NCBI RefSeq assembly: GCF_001661965.1
Contig: NZ_LYWZ01000011.1
Span: 186,001-250,000 of the forward strand
Source: Croceicoccus mobilis
GTDB taxonomy: Bacteria; Pseudomonadota; Alphaproteobacteria; Sphingomonadales; Sphingomonadaceae
DNA: 64,000 nt
Direction: 5' to 3'
Shown in pieces: positions 19,601 through 29,139 of the stretch (positions are counted from its first letter, which is position 1; every line of letters starts with the position of its first letter). The position numbers were made by a program, and so were the translations under genes. The notes beneath the pieces are model-generated. The model had not been told where the DNA came from. It searched no databases and saw only the letters and a program-made list of their open reading frames with translations.

Positions 19601-20143
19601 AGCACGCGTGAGACGCTGGAAAACCTCGACGCCGCGGTTTCGCGCGCGACCGGTGCGGCCCGCGACGCGGCCGGAGAACTGGAGGATCACCTCAACAAGG
19701 TGAACGAGATCACCGGCCACCTCGAATATCGCATCGCCGAGGCACGCCGCCGCGCCGAAGAGGACATTGACGACCACTTCGCCCGCCGCGTCGCGCAGAT
19801 CACCGAATCGCTGAATTCCACCGCGATCGACATCGACAAGGTGCTTTCCGCCGAGGTCAGCGACAGCGCGTGGCAGGCTTACCTTAAGGGCGAGCGCGGG
19901 ATCTTCACGCGCCGTGCTGTGCGTCTGGTCGACAATTCGGATGCGCGCACTATCGTCGACCATTACGAAGCCGATGGCGAATTCCGGGAGCATGTGAACC
20001 GCTACATCCACGACTTCGAGGCGATGCTGCGCAATCTGCTGGCAACGCGCGAAGGCAACACGCTAGCCGTCACCATGCTGTCGAGCGACATGGGCAAGCT
20101 TTATGTCGCCATGGCCCAATCGATCGAGCGCCTGCGCCGCTGA
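16700..20143 (+). CDS. Large membrane-anchored coiled-coil protein, TipN-like layout
   Basis: A 1147-residue protein. An acidic, Gln/Tyr-rich N-terminus (three near-identical AQYG-type units near residues 27-36) is followed by two membrane helices (about 63-86 and 102-122) and then about 1000 residues of almost uninterrupted charged helix with coiled-coil character. Residues 501-761 consist of about nine 29-residue repeats (see 18200-18982). The last 120 residues are less repetitive and include a VSDSAWQAYLKGERGIFTRR block that may be a small domain. The layout (two N-terminal membrane helices plus a giant coiled coil) recalls the Caulobacter polarity factor TipN, but sequence homology is not established. 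It could scaffold envelope or cell-pole assembly. It is followed by a strong terminator. Confidence 0.75.
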   Translation: MERRRNIIRFGQDGEPVEQHDETQDSAQYGAQYGAQGHEPDAPSHYELSDEMAYEDMPQSRRGWVVPGLAITALAGWTGFFAWANFYDGTALSLPAGPAEWAALIGQWSMPAALIIALWMLALRHSRAEAGRFADAAASLRNESIALEDRLSKVNAELSIAREFLTSQGRDLESLGRVASERLSENAGRLQELIGHNGEQVDRLHGVSSAALDNMEKIRGQLPVVTNAARDLVNSIGRAGDGAQTQIERLREGFGRIGEAGEMSTLKVDEMRARVNEALTEFERCADQLGTIASDRFAALDAEGEALRERLDQQEIEALAAVRDRAEEVERMLESSRAKMADAENFAINAMRDRLAKLEDESGDIAGRVARGEADALLSLRTNLAALGDEAERVFAAFGTSGDSALAGWRDRLSAANDEADSLMTRFTEIGGDAVTGWRERMSESGREAASMFSGLDRKSEETLETVGSRVATLSMEIGRLHGELLQHGENLESEIAERIERSETAARTLGERLSAGLEALDGEIDQRRQKNEAAGRALTESLAAQLDEVDDRIAQRRQAYLDIEREFGEKVAQQFAAIEEAFEERRIRQLAAGRELNEAVAEQLDAIDRSFDERRAARIAAGEQTVSDIDERLARFDREIEDRTAARIAAGEKAVSDVDDRLSHIDRAIAERAAARIAAGEQIVSEVDERIAAIDRAMDERAAARIALGQEGIAALATQLEEIDADLDERRRRQQATSESLARHAEIISGRVADYAKKMEEVADSGRDAEAMVGASLAALSAKLTESRDALSGTDKAVLALTDSSVRLLELIEASSRHTREALPEAIGEAEGKLTAVTERMDRLGDAMREAGENSKSLDEAVEAARSTTRGTLEDIVALHDTLKARGSEHAEQIGSLREVLAQARNDSEAMAEAAEATLGGAIAKLAEASREAVANIEGTSSDAVRAIAEKLATESGTVVREAVEASTRETLENLDAAVSRATGAARDAAGELEDHLNKVNEITGHLEYRIAEARRRAEEDIDDHFARRVAQITESLNSTAIDIDKVLSAEVSDSAWQAYLKGERGIFTRRAVRLVDNSDARTIVDHYEADGEFREHVNRYIHDFEAMLRNLLATREGNTLAVTMLSSDMGKLYVAMAQSIERLRR
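18200..18982 (+). repeat. Tandem 87-bp / 29-residue coding repeats in the coiled-coil protein
   Basis: Nine units in register begin at 18200, 18287, 18374, 18461, 18548, 18635, 18722, 18809 and 18896. Units at 18548, 18635 and 18722 are most alike, each beginning AARIAAGE and containing VS-(D/E)-x-D-(D/E)-R and ID/FD-R near the end; outer units diverge but keep the D-x-R(R/A) end. The 29-residue period gives about 3.63 residues per helical turn. Confidence 0.85.
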
Positions 20144-20162
20144 CCGCGCGAGTGCCGACACG

Positions 20163-20201
20163 AAAAAGGGGCCGGAGCATAGTCGCTCCGGCCCTTTTTT
20201 T
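20163..20201. terminator. Bidirectional intrinsic terminator
   Basis: An 11-pair stem (20168-20178 with 20185-20195, one G-T pair at the base) encloses a six-base loop; an A-run precedes it (20163-20167) and a T-run follows (20195-20201). It can stop both the plus-strand coiled-coil gene and the minus-strand nuo-rnj-DUF1467 transcript. Confidence 0.9.
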
Positions 20202-20218
20202 CTGGTCCGTCCGCTTCT

Positions 20219-20518
20219 CTATTCGCCGGGCATCTTTTGATTGGCGAGATCATCTGGGAGCGGGATGATGTCCAGATCCTCGATCCCGATCCAGTCATAG
20301 CTATAGTTCAGATAGAACAGCACGAAGAGCACTGTCGCCACCAGGGTGGTAAAGCCCACGATCCGCCAGGGCTGGAAATTGACCGGCGCGCTGTCGGCAT
20401 GGCCGATTTCCGGCGTCGTGCCGACATCGTCATGGGTGCGCACGGTAAAAGGCATCACCACGAAGGCGCTGAAGATCCAGAGCAGGAAATAGATCGCGAT
20501 AGCGGAGGTCAGTTGCAT
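20219..20518 (-). CDS. DUF1467 family membrane protein
   Basis: A 99-residue protein with two membrane helices (about residues 6-26 and 54-75), a conserved-looking VVMPFTVRTHDDVG segment between them and a short acidic C-terminus. It matches the DUF1467 family, small alphaproteobacterial membrane proteins of unknown function commonly placed at the end of the nuo-birA-coaX-rnj gene string, as here. It follows rnj by 62 bases and precedes the bidirectional terminator, making it the last gene of this long unit. The role is unknown. Confidence 0.85.
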   Translation of the reverse strand: MQLTSAIAIYFLLWIFSAFVVMPFTVRTHDDVGTTPEIGHADSAPVNFQPWRIVGFTTLVATVLFVLFYLNYSYDWIGIEDLDIIPLPDDLANQKMPGE

Positions 20519-20580
20519 GACCGCCGCCCTAGCCGCTGCGCGCCTTCAAGAAAAGGCGGCGAATTGCCCCATGCGAAGAC

Positions 20581-22236
20581 TCAGGCCGCATCCATCGCCA
20601 ATACGGCGACCTGCGGGTTCTTGCCCGACCAGCGCCGGGCAGCGCGGCGCACCGCCAGCCTTGCCGCTTCTTGCACCGCCTCGGGTGTGCGGGCGCGGCC
20701 CTTCAACCGGGCGATCGCGCTGGAAATGTCGTCCTTAGCCTCTTCGAGGAAGTCTTCCATATCCTCCACCAGCGGCAGGCCGATCGCGCTGATGAGGATA
20801 TCGGCATCCGAATCCGAAGGCGGCAGGATAACCGTGATATGACCGTTATGCGCAAGGCGCCGACGCTCGACGATGGAATCGCCATCCGCAGGCACGATGA
20901 TATCGCCATCGAGGACGAGCCGCCCTGCCCTGCTCTCGCCAATCTTGCCAGGCTTGCCGGGTGCGAGGCGGATGATGTCGCCGTTCTTTTGCACCACCTG
21001 CCTGCGGATGCCTGCAGCCTTCCCCACACGCGCCTGCTCGGCCATGTGTCGCATCTCGCCATGCACGGGGACAAGGATTTCGGGCCTCAACCAGCCATAG
21101 AGCGCTTCCAGTTCGGGCCGGCCCGGATGGCCGGAGACGTGGATCAGTTCCTGCCGGTCGGTTACCATTTCGATCCGGCGCGCCGCCAACTGGTTCATGA
21201 TGCGGCCAATGGCGAGTTCGTTACCGGGGATCTGGCGGCTGGAGAACAGCACGACATCGCCTGCGACAAGCTCGATCGGGTGGTTTTCCGCCGCGATGCG
21301 GGCCAGCGCCGCACGCGGTTCGCCCTGCCCGCCGGTGGCGATGATCAGCACTTCGCCGCGCGGCAGACGCATGGCGGTGTCGAAATCGACCGTTTCGGGA
21401 AAATCCTGCAGATATCCGTTTGCCTGCGCCGCACCGATGATGCGGTCGAGCGAACGTCCGGCGACGCAAAGCTGACGCCCGGTATCGCGCGCAGCCTGGC
21501 CCAAGGTCTGAAGCCGAGCCACGTTGGAGGCGAAGGTCGTGACGACGACGCGCTTATCCTGATGCCGCGCGATCTCGGCATCGAGCGCCGCCCGCACCGC
21601 ACCTTCGCTGCCCGAGGGATTAGGATTGAACACATTGGTCGAATCGCAGACCAGCGCGAGAACGCCCTCATCGCCAATTTCGGTCAGCTCTTCGGATGTC
21701 GTGGGCTCACCAATCTGCGGATCGTCGTCGAGCTTCCAGTCGCCGGTATGGAATACGCGGCCAAAAGGCGTCTCGATCAGCACCGCATTGCCTTCTGCAA
21801 TCGAATGAGCAAGCGGGAGATAGCGCACGTGGAACGGCGATGCCGAGCCGCCGGGCCGGAAACTATCGAGATGGTCGATGACATTGAGCTCAACGTCATT
21901 CTCGACACCGGCCTCGATCAGCTTTTCCTTGACCAGCGCAGCCGTGAAAGGCGTCGCATAAAGCGGCACGCCGAGATCGGCGGCAAAATAGGGGACCGCG
22001 CCGATGTGATCTTCATGCGCATGGGTCAGCACGATACCGACGAGATCGTCGGCGCGCTCCTCGATGAAGTCGAGGTCCGCGAACACGAGATCGACGCCCG
22101 GATAGGCCGGATCGGCAAAGCTCATGCCAAGATCGACCATCAGCCATTTGCCGCCGGTGCCGTAGAGGTTGACGTTCATGCCAATCTCTCCCGACCCGCC
22201 CAGGGCCAGGAAGATAAGTTCGTTTTCAGGTTTCAT
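20581..22236 (-). CDS. rnj: Ribonuclease J
   Basis: RNase J is a beta-CASP metallo-beta-lactamase RNase with endo- and 5'-3' exonuclease activity, used in rRNA and mRNA maturation. Visible features: HAHEDH (Zn ligands) in [25 protein letters not shown] (the Asp/His region), the beta-CASP segment with [12 protein letters not shown], and [12 protein letters not shown] near the C-terminus. ATG 22236 gives [20 protein letters not shown], the family N-terminus (551 residues); an upstream ATG at 22254 adds six unsupported residues. The start lies inside the last codons of coaX, so translation is coupled. With rne in the same window, the organism has both RNase E and RNase J, which is known for many alphaproteobacteria. 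Confidence 0.95.
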   Translation of the reverse strand: MKPENELIFLALGGSGEIGMNVNLYGTGGKWLMVDLGMSFADPAYPGVDLVFADLDFIEERADDLVGIVLTHAHEDHIGAVPYFAADLGVPLYATPFTAALVKEKLIEAGVENDVELNVIDHLDSFRPGGSASPFHVRYLPLAHSIAEGNAVLIETPFGRVFHTGDWKLDDDPQIGEPTTSEELTEIGDEGVLALVCDSTNVFNPNPSGSEGAVRAALDAEIARHQDKRVVVTTFASNVARLQTLGQAARDTGRQLCVAGRSLDRIIGAAQANGYLQDFPETVDFDTAMRLPRGEVLIIATGGQGEPRAALARIAAENHPIELVAGDVVLFSSRQIPGNELAIGRIMNQLAARRIEMVTDRQELIHVSGHPGRPELEALYGWLRPEILVPVHGEMRHMAEQARVGKAAGIRRQVVQKNGDIIRLAPGKPGKIGESRAGRLVLDGDIIVPADGDSIVERRRLAHNGHITVILPPSDSDADILISAIGLPLVEDMEDFLEEAKDDISSAIARLKGRARTPEAVQEAARLAVRRAARRWSGKNPQVAVLAMDAA

Positions 22237-23020
22237 CGGGGCCCATATCGGCACGCGCAGCCAATATTGCGAGACCTCTTATGGTGAGATCCACATCGAT
22301 CTCGTCAAAAATATCGCTGCATTCGTCGAACAGGACGGCCAGCCCGCCGGTCGCCACCACTTTCACAGGTCGACCAACCTCTGCCCGCAGCCGCGCCACA
22401 AGCCCTTCGATCATTGCCACGTAGCCCCAGAAAACACCAATATGCATCTGGGATTCGGTGTTTTTCCCGATCACCGAACGGTCATCACCCGGAGATTCGA
22501 TGGCGATCCGCGGCAATTTGGCAGCTGCACTGACCAGCGCGTCCAGCGACAGGTTGATCCCCGGCGCGATGATCCCGCCCTTATAGGCACCGGAGAAGTC
22601 GAGAACGTCGAACGTCGTAGCCGTCCCGAAATCGACGATGATCTGGTCGCCCTGAAAGCGATCGAAGGCAGCGACCATGTTGACCGCCCGGTCCGCGCCC
22701 AGCGACTGCGGCTCATCCACATCGGCCGTAATGCCGAAACTTGCCGGATGCTCCCCTGCAAACAATGGCGTGCCACCGAAATATTTTTCGCCCAGCACCG
22801 TCAGGTTATGGCGTGCGCGCGGGACCACGGTGGAGATGATCATCGTGTCCACATCACCGAACTGCAGCCCCTCCAGCGTGAAGAGCTGCATCAGCCACAC
22901 GGCATATTCGTCCGCTGTGCGCCGTGCATCGGTCGCGATCCGCCAGCGCGCGCGGGTTTCCCGCCCCTCAAGCAGGGCAAAGACGATATTGGTATTGCCG
23001 ACATCGCAGGCGAGCAGCAT
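22226..23020 (-). CDS. coaX: Type III pantothenate kinase
   Basis: CoaX phosphorylates pantothenate, the first step of coenzyme A synthesis, and belongs to the ASKHA superfamily. The phosphate-1 motif [10 protein letters not shown] is at the N-terminus (Asp6), [12 protein letters not shown] lies in the middle, and [11 protein letters not shown] is the phosphate-2 motif. Length (264) is normal. It lies between birA (three-base gap) and rnj (overlap), the usual alphaproteobacterial order. Confidence 0.96.
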   Translation of the reverse strand: MLLACDVGNTNIVFALLEGRETRARWRIATDARRTADEYAVWLMQLFTLEGLQFGDVDTMIISTVVPRARHNLTVLGEKYFGGTPLFAGEHPASFGITADVDEPQSLGADRAVNMVAAFDRFQGDQIIVDFGTATTFDVLDFSGAYKGGIIAPGINLSLDALVSAAAKLPRIAIESPGDDRSVIGKNTESQMHIGVFWGYVAMIEGLVARLRAEVGRPVKVVATGGLAVLFDECSDIFDEIDVDLTIRGLAILAARADMGPDET

Positions 23021-23023
23021 GCG

Positions 23024-23761
23024 TCAGTCCTCCTCGGGCCGGACAAGTTCGACCTCGCCCGCGTGAATGGCACGGATGGCCCCGGTGTCCAAGCGCATCA
23101 ACAGACCGCCTTCGGGATCGAGGCCCCGATAGGTCCCTGTCAGCCGCTCATCGCCATGGGGATTGGCCGCGATGCGCGCGCCGATCCGTGGACCCCGGGC
23201 CGTCCAGCGCGCCAAAGTTTCGGTGAGGCCGGCACTGCGCCAGATCGCCAGTTCGGCGGCGAGCCGCGAAGCGAGATCCGCAGCGAATGCGTCGCGTTCG
23301 ACCGCAACCCCCAGTTCTGCCAGTGAAACCGTCGCGCGGTCCGGCAATTCGGGCGCACTGGCCAGATTGACCCCGACACCGATCACGATGCAATCACCCT
23401 GACGTTCCAGCAAAAGCCCGGCCAGCTTTGCTCCACCGACCAGCAGATCATTGGGCCATTTGAGCATCGCATCCGGTGCCAACCCGGCGACAGCCGAATG
23501 GACCGCGACACCGGCCACGAGCGCGAGCGTATGCGGCACCGGATCGCTCCCACGCAGAGCCACCACGGTCGACCCCATGAAATTACCCGCGCCATCCTGC
23601 CAGTTGCGACCCAATCGGCCACGCCCGGCAGTCTGACGATCGGCGATCAGCCAAGCGCCTTCGCCCACGGTTTCGCCGCGTGAAAGTCGGGCCAGCATCT
23701 CTCCATTGGTGGAGGCGATGCTGGCCACGCATTCAAGATAAGGGGATGGCCCGGAAGCCAT
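23024..23761 (-). CDS. birA: Biotin--[acetyl-CoA-carboxylase] ligase
   Basis: BirA activates biotin with ATP and attaches it to the biotin carboxyl carrier protein. The biotinyl-AMP loop GRGRLGRNWQ and the LKWPNDLLV block are present, followed by a short C-terminal domain. There is no N-terminal helix-turn-helix, so at 245 residues this is the monofunctional form that does not repress bio genes. It begins seven bases after nuoN, continuing the nuo transcript. Confidence 0.95.
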   Translation of the reverse strand: MASGPSPYLECVASIASTNGEMLARLSRGETVGEGAWLIADRQTAGRGRLGRNWQDGAGNFMGSTVVALRGSDPVPHTLALVAGVAVHSAVAGLAPDAMLKWPNDLLVGGAKLAGLLLERQGDCIVIGVGVNLASAPELPDRATVSLAELGVAVERDAFAADLASRLAAELAIWRSAGLTETLARWTARGPRIGARIAANPHGDERLTGTYRGLDPEGGLLMRLDTGAIRAIHAGEVELVRPEED

Positions 23762-23768
23762 CTGCCGA

Positions 23769-25253
23769 TCAGCCGATCAGGAACAGCGAAGCCGCTGCCT
23801 TTTCAGTCAGCCCGCCAAGCCACGGGCCGAGCAAATAGCCAAGCGGCGAGATGATCAGGCAGGCGACCAGCAGCACGATCTTGTGCGAGATCGGTCCGGT
23901 TTCCGGTACGATACGGCCGCTGGGTTCATCGAAGAATGCGATCTTCACGACCTTGATGTAGTAGAACGCACCAATGACGCTGGCAGCGATACCGATCGCG
24001 GCAAGCGCAATCATGTCGGCATCGACCGCGGCCTGAAACACCACGAACTTGCCGTAAAAGCCGAACAGCGGCGGAATGCCCGCAAGGCTGAACATCACGG
24101 CCAAGAGCGCCCATGCCATCGCCGGGCGAACCGAGCTGAGGCCCGCGAGATCGGCAATCGCCTCGACCGGATTGCCATCGACATCGCGCAGCATGAGGAT
24201 GACGGCGAAACCGGCGATGCTCATGAAGACATAGATGAAGAGATAAACCAGCATGGCTGCAGCACCCTGCTCCGTCGCGGCGGCAAGGCCGATCAGCAGG
24301 AAGCCGATGTTGTTGATCGAGGAGAAAGCGAGCAGTCGCTTGATGTTTGACTGACCGATGGCGCCCAATGCGCCGACGATGATCGAAGCCAGCGCCACGA
24401 AGATCACGATCTGCTGCCACGCATCTACCGCACCGCCAAACGCACCCAGCGCGACACGCATGGTCAGCGCCAGCGCCGCAACCTTGGGCGCGGTGGCGAA
24501 GAAGGTGGTGACAGGTGTCGGCGCGCCTTCGTAAACATCGGGCGTCCACATGTGGAACGGCACGGCGCTGATCTTGAACGCAAGACCTGCCAGCACGAAC
24601 ACGAGACCGAAGATTGCGCCAGTAGCAAGCTCACCCGCCATCGCGCCGCGAACGGCCATGAAGTCGGTGCTGCCCGCAAAGCCATAAGTCAGGCTCATGC
24701 CAAACAGGATGATGCCGCTGGCAAGCGCGCCCAGCACGAAATATTTGAGGCCCGCTTCGGCAGAGCGCTCATCCGTGCGCAGGAACGCGGCAAGGACATA
24801 GGCCGAGAGCGAATTGAGCTCGAGACCGATATACAGTGTCATGAAATCGCCGGCCGAGACCATCAGGTTCATGCCGACCACGGCGAAGAGCACGAGGACC
24901 GGGAATTCGGCCCGCATCGCCCCCTGCCCGTTCACGACGAAGCGGTTCAGGAAATTGGGCGCGAAAATCAGCGTCACCGCGGCGGAGACATAGATCAGGA
25001 TCTTGGCGAAAGCCGAAAAGGCATCGCCGATATACTGGCCGCCAAAGGCAAGCCGATCCGGGCCCATCAGCCCGCCTGCCAGCGTCGGTGCCGCCAGAAA
25101 GGCGCAAGCGACCAGCGCGGCAACCGCGACGATGGAAATTCCGCGGGAAGCCTTGTCGCCCAGCCAGGCCGAAGCCAGCAGCAGGACGAGGCCCACAACA
25201 GTGAGGACTTCCTCGGCGACGATCAGCGCAAGGGAGTGAGAGAAATCGGTCAT
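23769..25253 (-). CDS. nuoN: NADH-quinone oxidoreductase subunit N
   Basis: One of the three antiporter-like proton-pumping subunits of complex I. It is 494 residues with about 14 membrane helices; the family block FKISAVPFHMWTPDVYEGAP (with the Lys and His of the proton path) is clear, and another conserved Lys lies in SNIKRLLAFSSINNIGF. ATG 25253 overlaps the nuoM stop (ATGA). It is the last nuo gene; birA follows closely. Confidence 0.97.
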   Translation of the reverse strand: MTDFSHSLALIVAEEVLTVVGLVLLLASAWLGDKASRGISIVAVAALVACAFLAAPTLAGGLMGPDRLAFGGQYIGDAFSAFAKILIYVSAAVTLIFAPNFLNRFVVNGQGAMRAEFPVLVLFAVVGMNLMVSAGDFMTLYIGLELNSLSAYVLAAFLRTDERSAEAGLKYFVLGALASGIILFGMSLTYGFAGSTDFMAVRGAMAGELATGAIFGLVFVLAGLAFKISAVPFHMWTPDVYEGAPTPVTTFFATAPKVAALALTMRVALGAFGGAVDAWQQIVIFVALASIIVGALGAIGQSNIKRLLAFSSINNIGFLLIGLAAATEQGAAAMLVYLFIYVFMSIAGFAVILMLRDVDGNPVEAIADLAGLSSVRPAMAWALLAVMFSLAGIPPLFGFYGKFVVFQAAVDADMIALAAIGIAASVIGAFYYIKVVKIAFFDEPSGRIVPETGPISHKIVLLVACLIISPLGYLLGPWLGGLTEKAAASLFLIG

Positions 25254-26806
25254 CAGTGGGCACCCTCACCCGCATCATGGTGTTCGGCAGCGGCTGCGGC
25301 GGCCGCCTGCTCTTCCGCGCTCGGCATGGCGAGATGCGCGTCGCCCGCCGGGGCAACGGCCTCAAGCCGCTGGTCGAGCCATTCGATATCCGTGCGCATC
25401 GGCGCAAGGAAGCTTTCGGGATAGATACCCATCCACAGCGTACCTGCGGCAAGCGCGATCATCATGATCCACTCCCGCGCGTCCATGTCGGGCATGGCCG
25501 CCGCGTCCTCGTTCTTCTGCTCGCCGAAAGCGACCCGGCGATAGAGATAGAGCATGTAGGCCGCACCCAGAATGATGCCCGTGGTGCAGACGAACGCCAC
25601 CCAGCTCGACGCCTGGTAGATCCCGGCAAGGCCCAGGAATTCGCCGATGAAGTTGCTGGTCCCCGGCAGGCCGATAGAGGCCATGGTGAACAGCAGGAAG
25701 AAAGTCGCGTATTTCGGCATATTGATCGCGATGCCGCCATAGCGCGCAATCTCACGCGTGTGCAGGCGGTCATAGATCACGCCGACGCACAGGAACAACG
25801 CTCCCGACACGAGGCCGTGGCCCAGCATCACCATCATCGCGCCTTCGAAGCCCTGCACGTTGAAAGCAAAGAGCGCTGCGGTCACGATCGCCATGTGGGC
25901 AACCGAGGAATAGGCGATCAGCTTCTTCATGTCGGACTGCACCAGCGCGATCAGGCTGGTGACGACCACCGCGATCATCGACATCGCAAAGACGAGCCAT
26001 GCGAAATAGACGGACGCTTCGGGCAGCATCGGGATCGAGAAGCGGATGAAGCCGTAACCGCCCATTTTGAGCAGGACGCCGGCCAGAATGACCGAACCCG
26101 CCGTCGGCGCCTGGACGTGCGCATCGGGCAGCCAGGTGTGAACCGGCCACATCGGCATCTTCACCGCGAAGCTGGCGAAGAAAGCAAGCCAAAGCAGCTT
26201 TTGAGCATCCGCCGGGAAGTCATAGTTCATCAGCGTCGGGATATCGGTCGTACCCGCTTCGCGCACCATCCAGAACATCGCGATCAGCATCAGCACCGAG
26301 CCGATCAGCGTGTAGAGGAAGAACTTGTACGCGGCGTAGATGCGGTTGTCCCCGCCCCAGATGCCGATGATCAGATACATCGGGATGAGGCCGGCTTCGA
26401 AGAAGATGTAAAACAGGAACAGATCCTGCGCCGCGAACACGCCGACCATGAGGAGTTCCATGAGGAGGAACGCCGCCATGTATTCGCCGACACGCTTGTT
26501 GATCGAATTCCAGCTGGCGCCGATGCAGATCGGCATGAGGAACACGGTCAGCATGATCAGCATCAGCGCGATGCCATCGATGCCCAGCGCATAGCGGAAG
26601 CCTGCGAACAGGTCGGCCCGCTCCATGAACTGCCACTGCGCGCCGCCGATGTCGAAATTGACCCAGAGCACAACGCCAAGGACAAGCTCAATCAGAGTGG
26701 TGATCAAGGCGATCATCCGCGCCGCATTGGCCGACACGAAATAGCATGCCACCGCGCCGACAAGCGGCACGAGAAGCATCAACGAAAGGATGGGAAAGCC
26801 GTCCAA
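25253..26806 (-). CDS. nuoM: NADH-quinone oxidoreductase subunit M
   Basis: Antiporter-like subunit of complex I with about 14 membrane helices. Conserved blocks include FAVKMPMWPVHTWLPDAHVQ and SDMKKLIAYSSVAHMA. I choose TTG at 26806, one base after the nuoL stop: it gives DGFPILSLMLLVPLVGA as the first membrane helix (517 residues). The longer open frame to 26851 would overlap nuoL and add a polar stretch ([10 protein letters not shown]) atypical of this subunit. After residue 490 there is a His/Ala-rich tail. Confidence 0.95.
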   Translation of the reverse strand: MDGFPILSLMLLVPLVGAVACYFVSANAARMIALITTLIELVLGVVLWVNFDIGGAQWQFMERADLFAGFRYALGIDGIALMLIMLTVFLMPICIGASWNSINKRVGEYMAAFLLMELLMVGVFAAQDLFLFYIFFEAGLIPMYLIIGIWGGDNRIYAAYKFFLYTLIGSVLMLIAMFWMVREAGTTDIPTLMNYDFPADAQKLLWLAFFASFAVKMPMWPVHTWLPDAHVQAPTAGSVILAGVLLKMGGYGFIRFSIPMLPEASVYFAWLVFAMSMIAVVVTSLIALVQSDMKKLIAYSSVAHMAIVTAALFAFNVQGFEGAMMVMLGHGLVSGALFLCVGVIYDRLHTREIARYGGIAINMPKYATFFLLFTMASIGLPGTSNFIGEFLGLAGIYQASSWVAFVCTTGIILGAAYMLYLYRRVAFGEQKNEDAAAMPDMDAREWIMMIALAAGTLWMGIYPESFLAPMRTDIEWLDQRLEAVAPAGDAHLAMPSAEEQAAAAAAAEHHDAGEGAH

Positions 26807-26807
26807 C

Positions 26808-28805
26808 TTACTGCCCCGCGGTTGCGATGATCCAGCTGACCGCGGCGACAAGGCCGAGCAGCATGATCAAGGCGTAGGAATAGAGATAACCGGTCTGCAC
26901 CTTGCTCGCGAATCGCGAGCTGGCTGCGACGACCCAGGCCGCGCCGTTCGGGCCGAAGCGGTCGATGATACCGACATCGCCGATCTTCCAGAACTTGCGG
27001 CCCAGCCAGAAAGCCGGCTTCACGAAGATGGTGTGATACAGCTCGTCGAAGTACCACTTGTTCTTGAGGAACGTGTACACGAAGCCAAACTGGCCCACGA
27101 AACGCGCCGGTGCGCCCGGATCGCGAATATAGTTGTTCCACGCGATGGCGAGACCGATGAGCATCACAATGCCGGGAGCCAGTTTCACCCAAGTTGGAAC
27201 CTCATGCATCGCATGCACCAGATGTTCGTTATAGAACAGCGAGTTGTCCCAGAAATCCGAGCTATCCAGGAAGCTGTGCGTGAAGGCAAAGCCTGCGAAC
27301 ACGGCGCCGATCGACAGGACGATCAGCGGGATCAGCATGACCAGCGGGCTTTCATGCGGGTGATAGCCGCCCGTCGTATCCTCGCCCGCTTCTTCCGGCG
27401 TCTTGTGGACGCTGTGCTGGATGTGCTCGCTCTCGATCCAGCGCGGCTTGCCCCAGAAGGTGAGGAACATCAGGCGCCAGCTGTAGAAGCTGGTGAGCAG
27501 CGCCGCGACGATGCCCATGAAGAAGGCAAACTGCGACAGTTCGGTACCCTTTGCGAAGGCGGATTCGAGGATCGCGTCCTTCGAATGGAAGCCTGCGAAA
27601 CCGGCATGCGCGAACCAGAGACCGACGCCGGTGATGGCAAGCGTACCCGCCATCATCGCCCAGAAGGTCAGCGGGATCTTCTTACGCAGGCCGCCATAGT
27701 AACGCATGTCCTGTTCGTGGTGCATCGCGTGGATCACCGAGCCCGCACCGAGGAACAGCAGTGCCTTGAAGAAAGCGTGGGTAAACAGGTGGAACATCGC
27801 CGCGTTATACGCGCCGACGCCCGCCGCGAAGAACATGTAACCGAGCTGCGAACAGGTCGAATAGGCGATCACGCGCTTGATGTCGGTCTGCGTTGTGCCG
27901 ATCGTCGCGGCAAAGAAACAGGTCGCTGCACCGATGAAGGTGACGAAGGCCAGCGCGACCGGAGCCGCTTCGAACATCGGCGAGAGGCGGCACACCATGA
28001 ACACGCCTGCGGTCACCATGGTCGCCGCGTGGATCAGCGCCGACACCGGGGTCGGGCCTTCCATCGCGTCGGGCAGCCAGGTGTGAAGGCCGAGCTGCGC
28101 CGATTTGCCCATCGCGCCGACGAACAACAGCAGGCACAGTATATCCATCGTCTGCAGGCGCATCGACATGAAGGTGATCGACGAGCCGGCCATGCCGGGC
28201 GCTGCCGACAGGATCTCGGAAATCGAGGTCGTGCCGAAGACGAGGAACGTGCCGAAGATGCCGAGCATGAAGCCAAGGTCACCGACGCGGTTGACGACAA
28301 ATGCCTTCATCGCGGCCGCATTGGCGCTGGGCTTACGGAACCAGAACCCGATGAGGAGGTAGGAGGCAAGGCCCACCCCTTCCCAACCGAAGAACATCTG
28401 GACGAGGTTGTCGGCAGTCACCAGCATCAGCATGGCGAAAGTGAAGAGCGAGAGATAGGCGAAGAACCGCGCCTGATCGGGCTCTTCGTCCATATAGCCC
28501 CAACTATAGAGGTGGACGAGAGCCGAGACGCTGGTGATGACAACCAGCATGACCGCGGTCAGCGTATCGACGCGTAGCGCCCAGTCAAAGCTCATGTCGC
28601 CCGACTGCACCCATTTCAGCACGGGTGCGACATAGGCCTCAGCGCTGCCGGTGAGGAAGCCGATGAAGATCGGCCACGCCAGCGCGCAGGAGATGAACAG
28701 AGCGCCCGTCGTGATGATCTTGGCCGGAAGATTGCCGAGCTGCCGATTGAACAGCCCTGCAACGATCGCCGCCAGAAGGGGCAGGAATACGAGTATCTGG
28801 ATCAT
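26808..28805 (-). CDS. nuoL: NADH-quinone oxidoreductase subunit L
   Basis: The largest antiporter-like subunit of complex I, at the distal end of the membrane arm, with the long lateral helix at its C-terminus. The 665-residue protein has about 16 membrane helices. Conserved blocks: [37 protein letters not shown] and [22 protein letters not shown] 28805 follows nuoK by 15 bases. nuoM initiates at TTG right after its stop. Confidence 0.97.
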   Translation of the reverse strand: MIQILVFLPLLAAIVAGLFNRQLGNLPAKIITTGALFISCALAWPIFIGFLTGSAEAYVAPVLKWVQSGDMSFDWALRVDTLTAVMLVVITSVSALVHLYSWGYMDEEPDQARFFAYLSLFTFAMLMLVTADNLVQMFFGWEGVGLASYLLIGFWFRKPSANAAAMKAFVVNRVGDLGFMLGIFGTFLVFGTTSISEILSAAPGMAGSSITFMSMRLQTMDILCLLLFVGAMGKSAQLGLHTWLPDAMEGPTPVSALIHAATMVTAGVFMVCRLSPMFEAAPVALAFVTFIGAATCFFAATIGTTQTDIKRVIAYSTCSQLGYMFFAAGVGAYNAAMFHLFTHAFFKALLFLGAGSVIHAMHHEQDMRYYGGLRKKIPLTFWAMMAGTLAITGVGLWFAHAGFAGFHSKDAILESAFAKGTELSQFAFFMGIVAALLTSFYSWRLMFLTFWGKPRWIESEHIQHSVHKTPEEAGEDTTGGYHPHESPLVMLIPLIVLSIGAVFAGFAFTHSFLDSSDFWDNSLFYNEHLVHAMHEVPTWVKLAPGIVMLIGLAIAWNNYIRDPGAPARFVGQFGFVYTFLKNKWYFDELYHTIFVKPAFWLGRKFWKIGDVGIIDRFGPNGAAWVVAASSRFASKVQTGYLYSYALIMLLGLVAAVSWIIATAGQ

Positions 28806-28820
28806 GTCGAGGAGCCGCCC

Positions 28821-29126
28821 TTAACCCTTCATCCGGTGGATATCGTCCACCGCGATCGTGCCGCGGCCACGGAAGTAGATAACGAGGATCGCAAGACCGA
28901 TCGCCGCTTCGCCAGCAGCAACGGTCAGCACGAACATCGCGAAGACCTGCCCCGTCAGATCGCCGAGGAAGGCGCTGAACGCGACGAGATTGAGGTTTAC
29001 CGCAAGCAGGATGAGTTCGATCGCCATCAGGATGACGATGACATTCTTACGGTTGAGGAAGATCCCCAGCACGCCCAGCACGAACAGGATCGAGCTGACG
29101 ACGAGGTAGTGTTCGATACCGATCAT
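28821..29126 (-). CDS. nuoK: NADH-quinone oxidoreductase subunit K
   Basis: A 101-residue membrane subunit of complex I with three helices. The two conserved membrane Glu residues of the proton path lie in [13 protein letters not shown] and [12 protein letters not shown]. It sits between nuoJ (13 bases upstream) and nuoL (15 bases downstream), as expected. Confidence 0.97.
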   Translation of the reverse strand: MIGIEHYLVVSSILFVLGVLGIFLNRKNVIVILMAIELILLAVNLNLVAFSAFLGDLTGQVFAMFVLTVAAGEAAIGLAILVIYFRGRGTIAVDDIHRMKG

Positions 29127-29139
29127 CGGTCGTCCTTCC

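Noticed and set aside
20671-22287. A 538-codon frame opposite rnj
   Set aside because: Antisense to RNase J with intact HAHEDH and beta-CASP motifs; no domain in the frame itself.
25256-28577. Two long plus-strand frames (25256-26830 and 26790-28577) opposite nuoM and nuoL
   Set aside because: Strongly charged His/Asp/Arg-rich products that are the antisense of membrane helices.
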